DNA from: Bordetella genomosp. 10
GTDB taxonomy: Bacteria > Pseudomonadota > Gammaproteobacteria > Burkholderiales > Burkholderiaceae_B
Direction of reading: 5' to 3'
DNA: 64,000 nucleotides
Assembly (NCBI RefSeq): GCF_002261225.1
Contig: NZ_NEVM01000001.1
Span: forward strand, 1,674,001-1,738,000
Part shown: one piece after another, positions 1-8,610 of the stretch
Position numbering within the stretch: the first letter of the stretch is position 1
How the letters are laid out: every line of letters begins with the position of its first letter
Translations under genes and position numbers: made by a program
The notes under the pieces: model-generated
What the model saw: only the letters and a program-made list of their open reading frames with translations
Told to the model about the DNA's origin: nothing
Databases searched by the model: none

Positions 1-840
1 CGCCTGACCGAATCGCTTGACGGCAGCGATGGCATCGCGCGCCGTCACAAGCTGCTGCTGATGCTCGATGAATTCCCGGCGCTGGGCCGGCTCGATTTCT
101 TCGAGACGGCTTTGGCGTTCATGGCCGGCTACGGCATCCGCAGTTTCCTGATCGCGCAGTCGCTCAACCAGATCGACAAAGCCTATGGTCAGAACCATTC
201 CATCCTCGACAACTGCCATGTCCGGGTGACGTTCGCCACCAACGACGAGCGCACCGCCAAGCGCATCTCAGAGACGCTGGGTACCGCCACCGAACTGCGG
301 GCGCAGCGCAACTACGCCGGTCACCGTCTCGCGCCGTGGCTCGGGCACCTGATGGTGTCGCGGCAGGAAACCGCCCGCCCGCTGCTGACGCCGGGCGAAG
401 TGATGCAACTCCCACCCGATGAATCAGTGGTGATGGTGTCCAGCGTCGCGCCGATCAAGGCCAAGAAGCTGCGCTACTACGCCGACGCCAATTTCAAGCA
501 GCGCGTGCTGCCGCCGCCCGCGCTGGCGGCCGGGCAGTACGCCGACGTGCCACCGGCCCGCGCCGACGACTGGAGCGGCCTAGCGATCCCGGCCGTGCGC
601 GCCGCATCAGCCACGGCCTCCGCCGATGACCTGGGCGGCACCGACGACGGCGGCCCGCGCCGCCAACCCGAACTCTCCGAATCCGTCGCTTACGACCCCG
701 AACTGGATGCGCCCGATGACCTAGCGCTGCTCGATGACGACGACGACCTGCCGCTGCCGCTCCCAGGCCAGCTTGACTCGGCCATGCAGCGCACGGCGCG
801 GCTGGCCTCTCTCGACCCCAACGACGGAATCGACTTATGA
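1..840 (+). CDS. traG: Type IV coupling protein TraG/VirD4 family, C-terminal part
   Basis: The reading frame is open from the first base, so this is the 3' part of a longer gene; 279 residues are visible. TraG/VirD4 proteins are inner-membrane ATPases that bring the relaxase-DNA complex to the type IV secretion channel. The Walker B motif LLLMLDEFPALGR sits near visible residues 18-30, followed by IAQSLNQI and CHVRVTFATNDE, both typical of the family's ATPase core. The last 100 or so residues are acidic and proline-rich and probably disordered. The stop overlaps the next start by 4 bp (ATGA), so the two are translationally coupled. Family assignment is secure; the missing N-terminus should hold the membrane helices and Walker A. 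Confidence 0.93.
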   Translation, partial: RLTESLDGSDGIARRHKLLLMLDEFPALGRLDFFETALAFMAGYGIRSFLIAQSLNQIDKAYGQNHSILDNCHVRVTFATNDERTAKRISETLGTATELRAQRNYAGHRLAPWLGHLMVSRQETARPLLTPGEVMQLPPDESVVMVSSVAPIKAKKLRYYADANFKQRVLPPPALAAGQYADVPPARADDWSGLAIPAVRAASATASADDLGGTDDGGPRRQPELSESVAYDPELDAPDDLALLDDDDDLPLPLPGQLDSAMQRTARLASLDPNDGIDL

Positions 841-1301
841 GCCAATACCGCCTCAATCTTTTTATCCAACACGAGCACGCCAAGCGGCTGGAAGAACTCG
901 CCGCCAAGAAAGGCGTCTCGAAATCCAGCATCGTCGCGGCGGCGCTGGCGTCCTGGCTGTCGCCGGACGCGGGTGACCAGCGCGAGGCCGCCATCGCCAA
1001 GCGGCTGGATCGGCTGTCGCGGCAGGCCGAACGCCTGGAGCGCGACCAGAACATCCAGATCGAAACGTTGGCGCTGTTCATCCGCTACTTCCTGACCGTC
1101 AGCACCCCGGTGCCCGAGGCGCATCAGGACGCCGCCCGTGCCCAGGGCAAGGCGCGTTTCGAGCAATTCATCGAACAGCTCGGCAGGCACCTGCTGCGCG
1201 GCCGGAGCCTGGTGCGCGACGTGGTGGAAGAACTGCATCCCGACCCGATGCGGATGGATGACGCGGCGGCGCTGGCTGAAGCGCAGGAGCGTGCCTCATG
1301 A
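837..1301 (+). CDS. CopG-like ribbon-helix-helix protein of the ICE trb module
   Basis: A 154-residue protein lies between traG and trbB. Its first 45 residues (QYRLNLFIQHEHAKRLEELA, then KGVSKSSIVAAAL) fit a ribbon-helix-helix DNA-binding fold: a short beta strand and two helices. The remainder is charged and helical, with a likely coiled coil near residues 55-85 (RLDRLSRQAERLERDQ). A CopG-family gene at this position is characteristic of Tn4371-type elements, where it is presumed to control the trb operon. That role is inferred from position and fold. It overlaps both neighbours by 4 bp. Confidence 0.8.
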   Translation: MSQYRLNLFIQHEHAKRLEELAAKKGVSKSSIVAAALASWLSPDAGDQREAAIAKRLDRLSRQAERLERDQNIQIETLALFIRYFLTVSTPVPEAHQDAARAQGKARFEQFIEQLGRHLLRGRSLVRDVVEELHPDPMRMDDAAALAEAQERAS

Positions 1302-2344
1302 GCGCCGTTGCGCAGATCCCGCCCGAGCCGCGTTCGTCGGCCACCACTTCACAGGATCGCCGCATCCAGATGCTGCGCACGGCAATGGGGCCACTGATCG
1401 CCGCCGCGCTCGAAGACCCGGACGTTATGGAAATCATGCTTAACCCCGACCGCACCCTATGGGTGGATCGGTTGTCGTCGGGCCGCGCGCCGCTGGGCGT
1501 GGAACTGCCCGAAGCCGATGGCGAACGCATCATTCGCCTGGTGGCCGCGCATGTCGGCGCGGAGGTGCATCGCGGTCAACCGCTCCTGACGGCCGAGCTG
1601 CCCGAGACGGGCGAGCGTTTCGAGGGCATCTTGCCGCCGGCCGCGCCGGGGCCAGCGTTCGCGCTGCGCAAGCGGGCCGTGAGCATCATCGGCCTGGATC
1701 GCTATGTGGCCGACGGCATCCTGACCGCCGGGCAGGCGGACTTCCTGCGCCGCGCCGTGCGCGAGCGCCAGAACATCCTGATCGCCGGCGGCACCAGCAC
1801 CGGCAAGACCACGCTGGCGAACGCGCTGCTGGCCGAAATCGCCGCCACCGGCGACCGCGTGCTGGTGCTCGAAGACACCATCGAGCTGCAATGCGCCGCC
1901 CGCGACCATGTGCCGCTGCGCACGCGGGCCGGCGTGGTGTCGATGCAGGAACTGGTGCGCGCCACGATGCGCCTGCGCCCCGACCGCGTGATCGTCGGCG
2001 AGGTGCGCGGCGGCGAGGCGCTGGACTTGGTGAAGGTGTGGGGCACCGGCCATCCGGGTGGCATCGCCACCATTCACGCGGGTTCCGCGCTGGGCGCGCT
2101 GCTGCGCCTGGAGCAACTGATTCTTGAAGTGGCGGTGAATCCGCCGCGCGCGTTGATCGCCGAGGCCATCAACGTCGTCATCCACATCGCCGGGCGTGGC
2201 CGCAAGCGCCACGTCGAAAGCATCGCCCGCGTCGTCGGCTTCGACGGCGTGGGCTATCGCATGGCGGATGCGCTGGAAACGCCGTTTCCCGAGCTGCCGT
2301 CAGTTTCTTCCCCGTCCCCTGAACCCTCTGGAGAACTGCCATGA
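1298..2344 (+). CDS. trbB: TrbB, conjugal transfer secretion ATPase (VirB11 family)
   Basis: A 348-residue hexameric traffic ATPase that powers pilus assembly and DNA transfer from the cytoplasmic face of the inner membrane. Walker A is GGTSTGKTT at about residues 164-172. The Asp box (VLVLEDTIELQ) and Walker B region RVIVGEVRGGEALD near residues 229-242 follow, then the His box TGHPGGIATIHAGS. Length and motif order are normal for TrbB/VirB11. The last 35 residues are less conserved. It overlaps the CopG-like gene upstream and trbC downstream by 4 bp each, consistent with a single operon. Confidence 0.95.
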   Translation: MSAVAQIPPEPRSSATTSQDRRIQMLRTAMGPLIAAALEDPDVMEIMLNPDRTLWVDRLSSGRAPLGVELPEADGERIIRLVAAHVGAEVHRGQPLLTAELPETGERFEGILPPAAPGPAFALRKRAVSIIGLDRYVADGILTAGQADFLRRAVRERQNILIAGGTSTGKTTLANALLAEIAATGDRVLVLEDTIELQCAARDHVPLRTRAGVVSMQELVRATMRLRPDRVIVGEVRGGEALDLVKVWGTGHPGGIATIHAGSALGALLRLEQLILEVAVNPPRALIAEAINVVIHIAGRGRKRHVESIARVVGFDGVGYRMADALETPFPELPSVSSPSPEPSGELP

Positions 2345-2724
2345 CGCAGATGCACATTCATGCTTTCCGCATTTCCGTAAATCCGGCTTCGGCCTTCGCG
2401 CGCCTGCGGCGTCTGGCCGCGCCGGCGCAGCACGGCCTGCTGCTGGCCGCCATCATGCTGATGACCGCCGGTACGGCGAAGGCCGCCGGTTCCTCGATGC
2501 CCTGGGAAGGCCCGCTGACCTCGATCCTCGAATCCATCCAGGGGCCGGTGGCGCGCATCGTTGCGGTCATCATCATTATTTCCACCGGCCTGGCGCTGGC
2601 CTTCGGCGATACCAGCGGCGGCTTCCGCAAGCTGATCCAGATCGTGTTCGGCCTGTCCATCGCGTTCGCCGCGTCCTCGTTCTTCCTGTCGTTCTTCTCG
2701 TTCTCCGGTGGGGCCGTCGTATGA
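2341..2724 (+). CDS. trbC: TrbC, conjugal transfer pilin subunit (VirB2 family)
   Basis: A 127-residue propilin. A long signal-like segment ends near LLLAAIMLMTAGTAKAAG (about residues 35-55). Two hydrophobic helices follow, IVAVIIIISTGLALAFG and LIQIVFGLSIAFAASSFFLSF, separated by a short polar loop with GGFRK, the usual VirB2/TrbC pilin layout. TrbC is processed and, in the RP4 paradigm, cyclised to build the conjugative pilus. Its start overlaps the trbB stop by 4 bp, and trbD starts within its stop codon. Confidence 0.92.
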   Translation: MTQMHIHAFRISVNPASAFARLRRLAAPAQHGLLLAAIMLMTAGTAKAAGSSMPWEGPLTSILESIQGPVARIVAVIIIISTGLALAFGDTSGGFRKLIQIVFGLSIAFAASSFFLSFFSFSGGAVV

Positions 2725-3005
2725 GCACCGCCAACGAAGGAGCGCCGGGCTTCGCGTCCGGCTTCGAGATCCCGCTGCATCGCTCACTCACCGAGCCGAT
2801 CCTGATGGGCGGTGCGCCGCGCACCGTGGCGATCGCCAACGGCACGCTGGCCGCCGCCGTCGGGCTGGGCCTGCAACTGTGGATTCCCGGTGTTGTGCTC
2901 TGGATCGTCGGCCATTCGCTGGCGGTCTGGGGCGCGCGCGTCGATCCGCAGTTCATGCAGGTCTTCGCCCGGCACATCAAGCACAAACCGCTGCTAGACG
3001 TGTAG
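2721..3005 (+). CDS. trbD: TrbD, type IV secretion inner-membrane protein (VirB3 family)
   Basis: A 94-residue protein starting at the ATG that overlaps the trbC stop by 4 bp; the frame is open further upstream but that part runs through trbB and trbC. A polar N-terminus with IPLHRSLTEPILMGGAPR is followed by hydrophobic stretches ANGTLAAAVGLGLQLW and IPGVVLWIVGHSLAVW, then DPQFMQVFARHIKHKPLLDV, which matches the TrbD/VirB3 C-terminal signature. It acts with the TrbE ATPase at the inner membrane. Confidence 0.92.
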   Translation: MSTANEGAPGFASGFEIPLHRSLTEPILMGGAPRTVAIANGTLAAAVGLGLQLWIPGVVLWIVGHSLAVWGARVDPQFMQVFARHIKHKPLLDV

Positions 3006-3017
3006 GGGGAACGCCGC

Positions 3018-5468
3018 ATGCTGAACCTTGCCGAATACCGCCAACGCCCGGCGCTGCTGGCCGACTGGTTGCCCTGGGCCGGCCTGATCGCGTCGGGCGT
3101 CGTCTTGAACAAGGACGGCTCTTTCCAACGCACGGCGCGCTTTCGCGGGCCTGATCTGGACAGCGCCACGCAGGGCGAACTGATCGCCACGTCGGCGCGG
3201 CTGAACAACGCACTGCGCCGGCTGGGTTCGGGCTGGGCCTTGTTCATCGAGGCCGAGCGCCGGCCGGCGGCGGACTATCCACACTCCGACTTTCCCGAGC
3301 CGCTGTCCTGGCTCGTGGACGAGGAACGCCGCGCCGCCTTCGAGGAATCGGGGCATCATTTCGAGAGCGCCTATCACCTGACGCTGGCTTACCTGCCGCC
3401 CGAGGAATCGCGTGCCCGCGCAGCCAAGCTGCTCTACGAGAACGCGCCCGGCGACGGTGTGGACTGGCGCGGCCGGCTCGATGCCTTCGTGGCGGAAACC
3501 GATCGTGTCTTCGACTTGCTCGATGGCGTAATGCCGGAAATCGCCTGGCTCAATGACGCCGAGACGCTGACCTACCTGCACGCCACGGTGTCCACGCGGC
3601 GCTACCGCGTGGGCGTACCCGAACAGCCGTTCCACATCGACGCGCTGCTGGCCGACTCCGCGCTGGTCGGCGGCCTGGCACCGACGCTGGGTGACCAGAA
3701 CCTGCGCGTGGTGTCGGTGCGGGGCTTTCCGACTTCCACCTGGCCGGGCCTGCTGGACGACCTAAACCGCCTGGGCTTTGGCTACCGCTGGAGCACGCGC
3801 TTTCTCTGCCTGGACAAGGCCGAAGCAGAAAAAGAGCTGGGCCGCCTGCGCCGCCAGTGGTTCGCCAAGCGCAAGAACGTGGTGGCGTTGCTGCGCGAAA
3901 CCATCTTCCAGCAGGAAAGCCCGCTGGTCGATACCGACGCCAACAACAAGGCAGCGGACGCGGACGCCGCCATGCAGGAGCTGGGCAGCGATCAGGTTTC
4001 CTTCGGCTACTTGACGGCGACCGTCACCGTCATGGACGCGGACGCCGCCGTAGCCGACGAGAAGCTGCGCATGGTGGAGCGCGTCATCCAGGGCCGGGGC
4101 TTCGTGACCATTCCCGAAACCCTCAATGCCGTGGATGCCTGGCTGTCCTCAATCCCCGGCAACGCCTATGCGAACGTGCGCCAGCCCATCGTCTCGACGC
4201 TGAACCTGGCGCACATGATGCCGCTGTCCTCCGTATGGGCCGGGCCGGAGAAGAACGACCACCTGGACGGCCCGCCGTTGATCGTTACCCGCACCGATGG
4301 CGCCACGCCTTTCCGGCTGGTGACGCACATCGGCGACGTAGGCCACACACTGGTGGCCGGCCCGACCGGCATGGGCAAGTCGGTGTTGCTTGCCATTCTG
4401 GTGCAGCAATTCCGCCGTTATCGCGGCTCGCGCGTGTTCGCCTTCGATATGGGCCGCTCGATGCGCGCCACCATCCTGGGCCTGGGCGGCGAGCACTATG
4501 ACCTGGGTGCCGATGGCGGGATTGCCTTCCAGCCGCTCGCGCGTATCGACCGGGAAAGCTATCGCTCCTGGGCGGGGGAATGGGTGGAAGGCCGCCTGCT
4601 GCATGAGGGCGTGACGGTCGGCCCGGACGAGAAGGCGGTCATCTGGTCGGCGCTGGGCAGCTTGGCCGGGGCGCCTGTTGAGCAGCGCACGTTGACCGGG
4701 TTCTCGGTACTGCTGCAATCGAACGCGCTACGGCAGGCACTTGCGCCCTATGTGCTCGGTGGCGCGCACGGCAAGCTGCTGGACGCGGACACCGATCGTC
4801 TCGGCTTCGGTGACGTGCAGGGCTTCGAGATGGAAGAACTGATGCACAGCCCCGCCGCCGTGCAAGCGGTGCTGCGCTACCTGTTCGCCCGCTTCGATGA
4901 GCGTTTCGACGGTGCGCCCACGCTGCTGATTCTCGATGAGGCGTGGCTGTTCCTCGATGAGCCGTCTTTCGCCGCGCGCATCCGTCAGTGGTTGAAGACG
5001 CTGCGCAAGAAAAACGTGTCGGTGATCTTCGCCACGCAGTCGCTCGCCGACATCAAGGATTCGAGCATTGCGCCCGCGATCATCGAGAGCTGCCCGAGTC
5101 GAATCTTTCTCCCCAATCCGCAGGCCACGGAGCCGCAGATTCGCACGATCTACGAGGGCTTCGGCCTCAACAGCCGGCAAATCGAGATCGTCGCCACCGC
5201 CCAGCCTAAGCGCGACTATTACTACCAATCGCGCCTCGGCAATCGCCTGTTCGACCTCGACCTGGGGCCGGCCGCGCTCGCGTTCGCGGGCGCATCCACA
5301 CCGCAAGACCAGCGCGACATCGACCGCGTGCTGACGCAGGCCGGCGCACCCGGCTTCGCCGGCGCGTGGCTGCGCCATCGCGGCCTCGACTGGGCCGCCG
5401 ACCTGCTGCCGTCCTCACCAGAGGCGGCTTCTTTCCTTTCCCAACCACGACAGGAGAACCAGCCATGA
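3018..5468 (+). CDS. trbE: TrbE, type IV secretion ATPase (VirB4 family)
   Basis: An 816-residue VirB4-family ATPase, the largest subunit of the conjugation channel. Walker A GPTGMGKS lies at about residues 448-455 and Walker B LLILDEAWLFLDE near residues 636-648, followed by FATQSLADI and the C-terminal IFLPNP motif of the family. The N-terminal half is the usual family domain that contacts TrbD and other inner-membrane components. The start at 3018 follows a good ribosome site (GGGGGA) 12 bases after the trbD stop. The stop overlaps the trbJ start by 4 bp. Confidence 0.95.
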   Translation: MLNLAEYRQRPALLADWLPWAGLIASGVVLNKDGSFQRTARFRGPDLDSATQGELIATSARLNNALRRLGSGWALFIEAERRPAADYPHSDFPEPLSWLVDEERRAAFEESGHHFESAYHLTLAYLPPEESRARAAKLLYENAPGDGVDWRGRLDAFVAETDRVFDLLDGVMPEIAWLNDAETLTYLHATVSTRRYRVGVPEQPFHIDALLADSALVGGLAPTLGDQNLRVVSVRGFPTSTWPGLLDDLNRLGFGYRWSTRFLCLDKAEAEKELGRLRRQWFAKRKNVVALLRETIFQQESPLVDTDANNKAADADAAMQELGSDQVSFGYLTATVTVMDADAAVADEKLRMVERVIQGRGFVTIPETLNAVDAWLSSIPGNAYANVRQPIVSTLNLAHMMPLSSVWAGPEKNDHLDGPPLIVTRTDGATPFRLVTHIGDVGHTLVAGPTGMGKSVLLAILVQQFRRYRGSRVFAFDMGRSMRATILGLGGEHYDLGADGGIAFQPLARIDRESYRSWAGEWVEGRLLHEGVTVGPDEKAVIWSALGSLAGAPVEQRTLTGFSVLLQSNALRQALAPYVLGGAHGKLLDADTDRLGFGDVQGFEMEELMHSPAAVQAVLRYLFARFDERFDGAPTLLILDEAWLFLDEPSFAARIRQWLKTLRKKNVSVIFATQSLADIKDSSIAPAIIESCPSRIFLPNPQATEPQIRTIYEGFGLNSRQIEIVATAQPKRDYYYQSRLGNRLFDLDLGPAALAFAGASTPQDQRDIDRVLTQAGAPGFAGAWLRHRGLDWAADLLPSSPEAASFLSQPRQENQP

Positions 5469-6202
5469 AGATCCGTGCGCTTTCCGTAACGCTTGCCGCC
5501 GCGCTGGCTGGCTCGCTGATGCTCGCCCAGCCGGCGGCGGCCATCACCGTATTCGACCCGTCCAACTTCGTGCAGAACACGCTGACCGCCGTTCGCACGC
5601 TGGAGCAGATCAACAACCAGATCAATCAACTGCAAAACGAGGCGCAGATGCTGATGAACCAGGCGCGCAATCTGGCGAGCATGGACTTCAACATCGTCAA
5701 CCGCCTGCGTTCGACGCTCGCCACCACCGAACGCCTGATCGCCGAGGCGCAGGGACTGGCCTACGACGTGCAGAGCATGGACGCTACGTTCTCGCGCCTG
5801 TACCCGGAGCAGTACGCCGCCACCGTCAGCGGCGACCGCATGGCGCAGGACGCCCGCGAGCGTTGGAAGAACACCCTCGACGGCCTGCACACCGCGATGC
5901 GGATGCAGGCGCAGGTGTCGCAGAACCTGACGCAAGACGAAAGCGCGCTCGCCGATCTGGTCAGCCAGAGCCAATCGGCGACCGGCGCCTTGCAGGCGCA
6001 GCAGGCGACCAACCAGCTTCTTGCCTTGCAGGCCAAGCAGTCTATCCAGGCGCAGCAGCTCCAGATCACGCAAGACCGCGCCGCGTCGCTGGAACTGGCG
6101 CGGCAGGCGGCGGCTACCGAGCGCGCCCGCGAAGTGCGGCGGCGCTTCCTCGGCACCGGCACGTCCTACACGCCGCAGCGTGTGGATTTCTATTCCAACT
6201 GA
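5465..6202 (+). CDS. trbJ: TrbJ, type IV secretion minor component (VirB5 family)
   Basis: A 245-residue secreted protein. The start is the ATG overlapping the trbE stop; it gives a clear signal peptide of about 26 residues ending in AQPAAA. The mature part is rich in Gln, Asn and Ala, with long helical heptads (EQINNQINQLQNEAQMLMNQ), as in VirB5/TrbJ proteins that localise to the pilus tip and take part in contact with the recipient. The tail YTPQRVDFYSN resembles other ICE TrbJ proteins I recall. It is followed 12 bases later by the TrbK-like lipoprotein gene. Confidence 0.92.
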   Translation: MKIRALSVTLAAALAGSLMLAQPAAAITVFDPSNFVQNTLTAVRTLEQINNQINQLQNEAQMLMNQARNLASMDFNIVNRLRSTLATTERLIAEAQGLAYDVQSMDATFSRLYPEQYAATVSGDRMAQDARERWKNTLDGLHTAMRMQAQVSQNLTQDESALADLVSQSQSATGALQAQQATNQLLALQAKQSIQAQQLQITQDRAASLELARQAAATERAREVRRRFLGTGTSYTPQRVDFYSN

Positions 6203-6214
6203 CGGGAGACGGTC

Positions 6215-6505
6215 ATGCGACACGCTTCCGTCCTGCTGACCGTGCTGCTGGCCGCTTGCGGCCAGCAGTCGGCCGAGAGTCTAGCCGATGCTTTGGCCGC
6301 AGATCCCGTGCGGCTCAAGGCGTTGCGTGCGCAGTGCGCGGCCGACCGGCAGGCCGTGGGCGAAGACGACTGCCGCGCCGCCGCCGACGCCTTCCGCCGG
6401 CGCTTCTTCTCCGGCCAAGCCGGGCCGAACGAATACCGGACGCTGGCCGAGCTGCCGCCGATTCCGGCGAGCTTCGATGAACCCATTGGAGAGGACGCGC
6501 CATGA
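6215..6505 (+). CDS. trbK: TrbK-like entry-exclusion lipoprotein
   Basis: A 96-residue small lipoprotein between trbJ and trbL. The N-terminus MRHASVLLTVLLAACGQQ is a lipoprotein signal with the acylation Cys at residue 15. A short helical region follows (PVRLKALRAQCAADRQAVGEDDCRAAADAFRRRFF), with two cysteines that could form a disulphide. In Tn4371-type elements the gene at this place is named trbK. In RP4 TrbK blocks redundant transfer into cells that already hold the plasmid; entry exclusion here is inferred from position and type. The stop overlaps the trbL start. Confidence 0.8.
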   Translation: MRHASVLLTVLLAACGQQSAESLADALAADPVRLKALRAQCAADRQAVGEDDCRAAADAFRRRFFSGQAGPNEYRTLAELPPIPASFDEPIGEDAP

Positions 6506-7884
6506 ACGACGTGACCATCATCGACCGCTTCCTCGATACGTTCTCGCGCTACATCGACTCCGGGTTCGGCTTGCTGCAAGGCGAAGTGGCGTTCCTGACG
6601 GCCACGCTGATCGTCATCGACATGACCATCGCCGGCTTGTATTGGGCCATGAGCCACGCCACCGGCCAGGGCGAGGACGTGATCGCCAAGCTGCTGCGCA
6701 AGGTGCTCTACGTCGGTGCCTTCGCCTACATCATCGGCAACTTCAACTGGCTGGCCGGCATCGTCTTCCGCTCGTTCGCCGGGCTGGGCCTGACGGCCAC
6801 CGGCTCGACCATGACGATGGAGAACTTCCTGCAACCGGGGCGGCTGGCGAAGACCGGCATCGATGCGGGTGCGCCGATTCTGGAGCAGATCGGCGACATG
6901 GCGGGCTTCCCCGAAGTCTTCGTGAACATCGACCCCATCGTGGTGATGTTCCTCGCCTGGCTCACCGTCATCCTGTGTTTCTTCGTGCTGGCGATCCAGC
7001 TTTTCATCACGTTGATCGAGTTCAAGCTGACCACGCTGGCCGGCTTCGTGCTGGTGCCGTTCGCGCTTTGGAACAAGACCTCGTTTCTCGCTGAAAAGGT
7101 GCTCGGCAACGTGGTGTCGTCGGGCATCAAGGTCTTGGTGCTGGCCGTCATCGTCGGCATCGGCTCGGGGCTGTTTGCGGAGTTCCAGGTTCACCCCGCC
7201 GAACCCTCCATCGACCACGCCCTTGTCGTGATGCTGGCCTCGCTCGCGCTGCTGGCGCTGGGCATCTATGGGCCGGGCATCGCAACCGGCCTGGTGTCCG
7301 GTGCGCCGCAGCTCGGCGCAGGCGCGATGGCCGGTGCCGCTGTCGGTGCCGCTGGCACGGCCGTTGCCATCGGCGCCGCAGCGACCGGCGTGGGCGGTGC
7401 GGTCATGGCCGGGGCGCGCATGGCGCCGGCTGCCGCCAAGCTGGCCGGTAGCGGTGCGCGGGCCGCCGCTTCGACGGCCAGCAGCGCCCGGTCGGCATTC
7501 CAGGCCGGTTCCAGTGCTGCGGGCGGCGGAGCCAAGGGTGCAATGGCCGGCTTGGGCAATGTCGCCAAGACCGGCGCGCAGGCTGCCGGGCGCAGCGCCG
7601 CGTCCGGTGCTTCTGGTGCTGCGCAGAAGATGACCGGCTCTTTCCGTGCTGGATGGAACAGCACAGAGGCCGGTGGCGGCGCTGCGTCCGGTGCAGTTGG
7701 CTCCGGACAGGCGGCCGCAGGCGAAGCCGCCAGCTCGCAGAAGCAAGAGCAGCCCGCCTGGGCCAAGCGGATGCACCGCCGCCAGCAGATCACCCATGCC
7801 GCGACCACTGCCGCCCACACGCTGCGCGGCGGCGACGGTGGCGGCTCCGGGCAAGGCCCGAGCCTGCGCGGCTCCGACGATTAA
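6502..7884 (+). CDS. trbL: TrbL, type IV secretion inner-membrane channel protein (VirB6 family)
   Basis: A 460-residue polytopic membrane protein. The first 270 residues contain five or more hydrophobic segments, for example AFLTATLIVIDMTIAGLYWA, WLTVILCFFVLAIQLFITL and LVVMLASLALLALGIYGPG. The last 190 residues are an Ala/Gly/Ser-rich low-complexity tail ending in a charged segment (SQKQEQPAWAKRMHRRQQ), typical of ICE TrbL proteins. It forms part of the inner-membrane channel. The long frame on the opposite strand is a shadow of the GC-rich Ala/Gly repeats. Confidence 0.94.
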   Translation: MNDVTIIDRFLDTFSRYIDSGFGLLQGEVAFLTATLIVIDMTIAGLYWAMSHATGQGEDVIAKLLRKVLYVGAFAYIIGNFNWLAGIVFRSFAGLGLTATGSTMTMENFLQPGRLAKTGIDAGAPILEQIGDMAGFPEVFVNIDPIVVMFLAWLTVILCFFVLAIQLFITLIEFKLTTLAGFVLVPFALWNKTSFLAEKVLGNVVSSGIKVLVLAVIVGIGSGLFAEFQVHPAEPSIDHALVVMLASLALLALGIYGPGIATGLVSGAPQLGAGAMAGAAVGAAGTAVAIGAAATGVGGAVMAGARMAPAAAKLAGSGARAAASTASSARSAFQAGSSAAGGGAKGAMAGLGNVAKTGAQAAGRSAASGASGAAQKMTGSFRAGWNSTEAGGGAASGAVGSGQAAAGEAASSQKQEQPAWAKRMHRRQQITHAATTAAHTLRGGDGGGSGQGPSLRGSDD

Positions 7885-7908
7885 AGCGATTCACAAGGAG
7901 AACTGACC

Positions 7909-8610
7909 ATGCGATTCAAACGACCGCAGGTGCGCTATGCCGACACGCCGCAACCTGCCACCCCGTATCAAGCCGCCGCGCAGGTGTGGGACGAGCGTAT
8001 CGGCTCAGCCCGCGTACAGGCCAAGAACTGGCGACTGATGGCCTTCGGCTGCCTGGGATTGGCACTGATACTGGCAGGCGACCGAGTTTGGCACTCCACG
8101 CAATCCCTGGTGACGCCCTACGTGGTCGAGGTGGAGAAGGATCATGTGCGCGCTGTGGGCGAGGCAATCACTCCATACAAGCCCACGGATGCGCAGATCG
8201 CCTACCACCTGACGCACTTCGTCACGCTAGTGCGCTCCCTGTCCATCGACCCCATCGTGGTGCGGCAGAACTGGCTCGATGCCTACGACTACACCACCGA
8301 CAAGGGCGCGGCCGTGCTCAACGACTACGCGAGCAAGAACGATCCGTTCACCCGCGTCGGCCGCGAGTCGGTGACGGTGCAGATCACCAGCGTTACGCGC
8401 GCCAGCGATGCCTCGTTCAACGTCCGTTGGACGGAGCAGCGGTTCGTCAATGGCGCACCCGCTGGCACCGAACGCTGGAACGCCGTGCTTTCCACCGTCC
8501 TGCAAACCCCACGCACCGAACAGCGCCTGCGCAAGAACCCGCTGGGCATCTACGTCAACGGCCTGTCGTGGAGCCGCGAACTGGATTCTTCCGAAGGAGC
8601 CAAGCCATGA
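7909..8610 (+). CDS. trbF: TrbF, type IV secretion inner-membrane scaffold (VirB8 family)
   Basis: A 233-residue VirB8-like protein with a short cytoplasmic N-terminus, one membrane helix at about residues 43-62 (LMAFGCLGLALILAGDRVW), and a periplasmic domain. The core carries PYVVEVEKDH and the DAYDYTTDKGAAVLNDYA motif seen in TrbF proteins. It bridges the inner-membrane complex with TrbG and TrbI. A ribosome site (AAGGAG) precedes the ATG. Its stop overlaps the trbG ATG by 4 bp. Confidence 0.94.
   Translation: MRFKRPQVRYADTPQPATPYQAAAQVWDERIGSARVQAKNWRLMAFGCLGLALILAGDRVWHSTQSLVTPYVVEVEKDHVRAVGEAITPYKPTDAQIAYHLTHFVTLVRSLSIDPIVVRQNWLDAYDYTTDKGAAVLNDYASKNDPFTRVGRESVTVQITSVTRASDASFNVRWTEQRFVNGAPAGTERWNAVLSTVLQTPRTEQRLRKNPLGIYVNGLSWSRELDSSEGAKP

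Noticed and set aside
6190..7854. A 554-codon frame opposite trbL
   Set aside because: It is antisense to a well-supported membrane protein gene; the Ala/Gly-rich codons of trbL keep the opposite frame open. No domain is visible.
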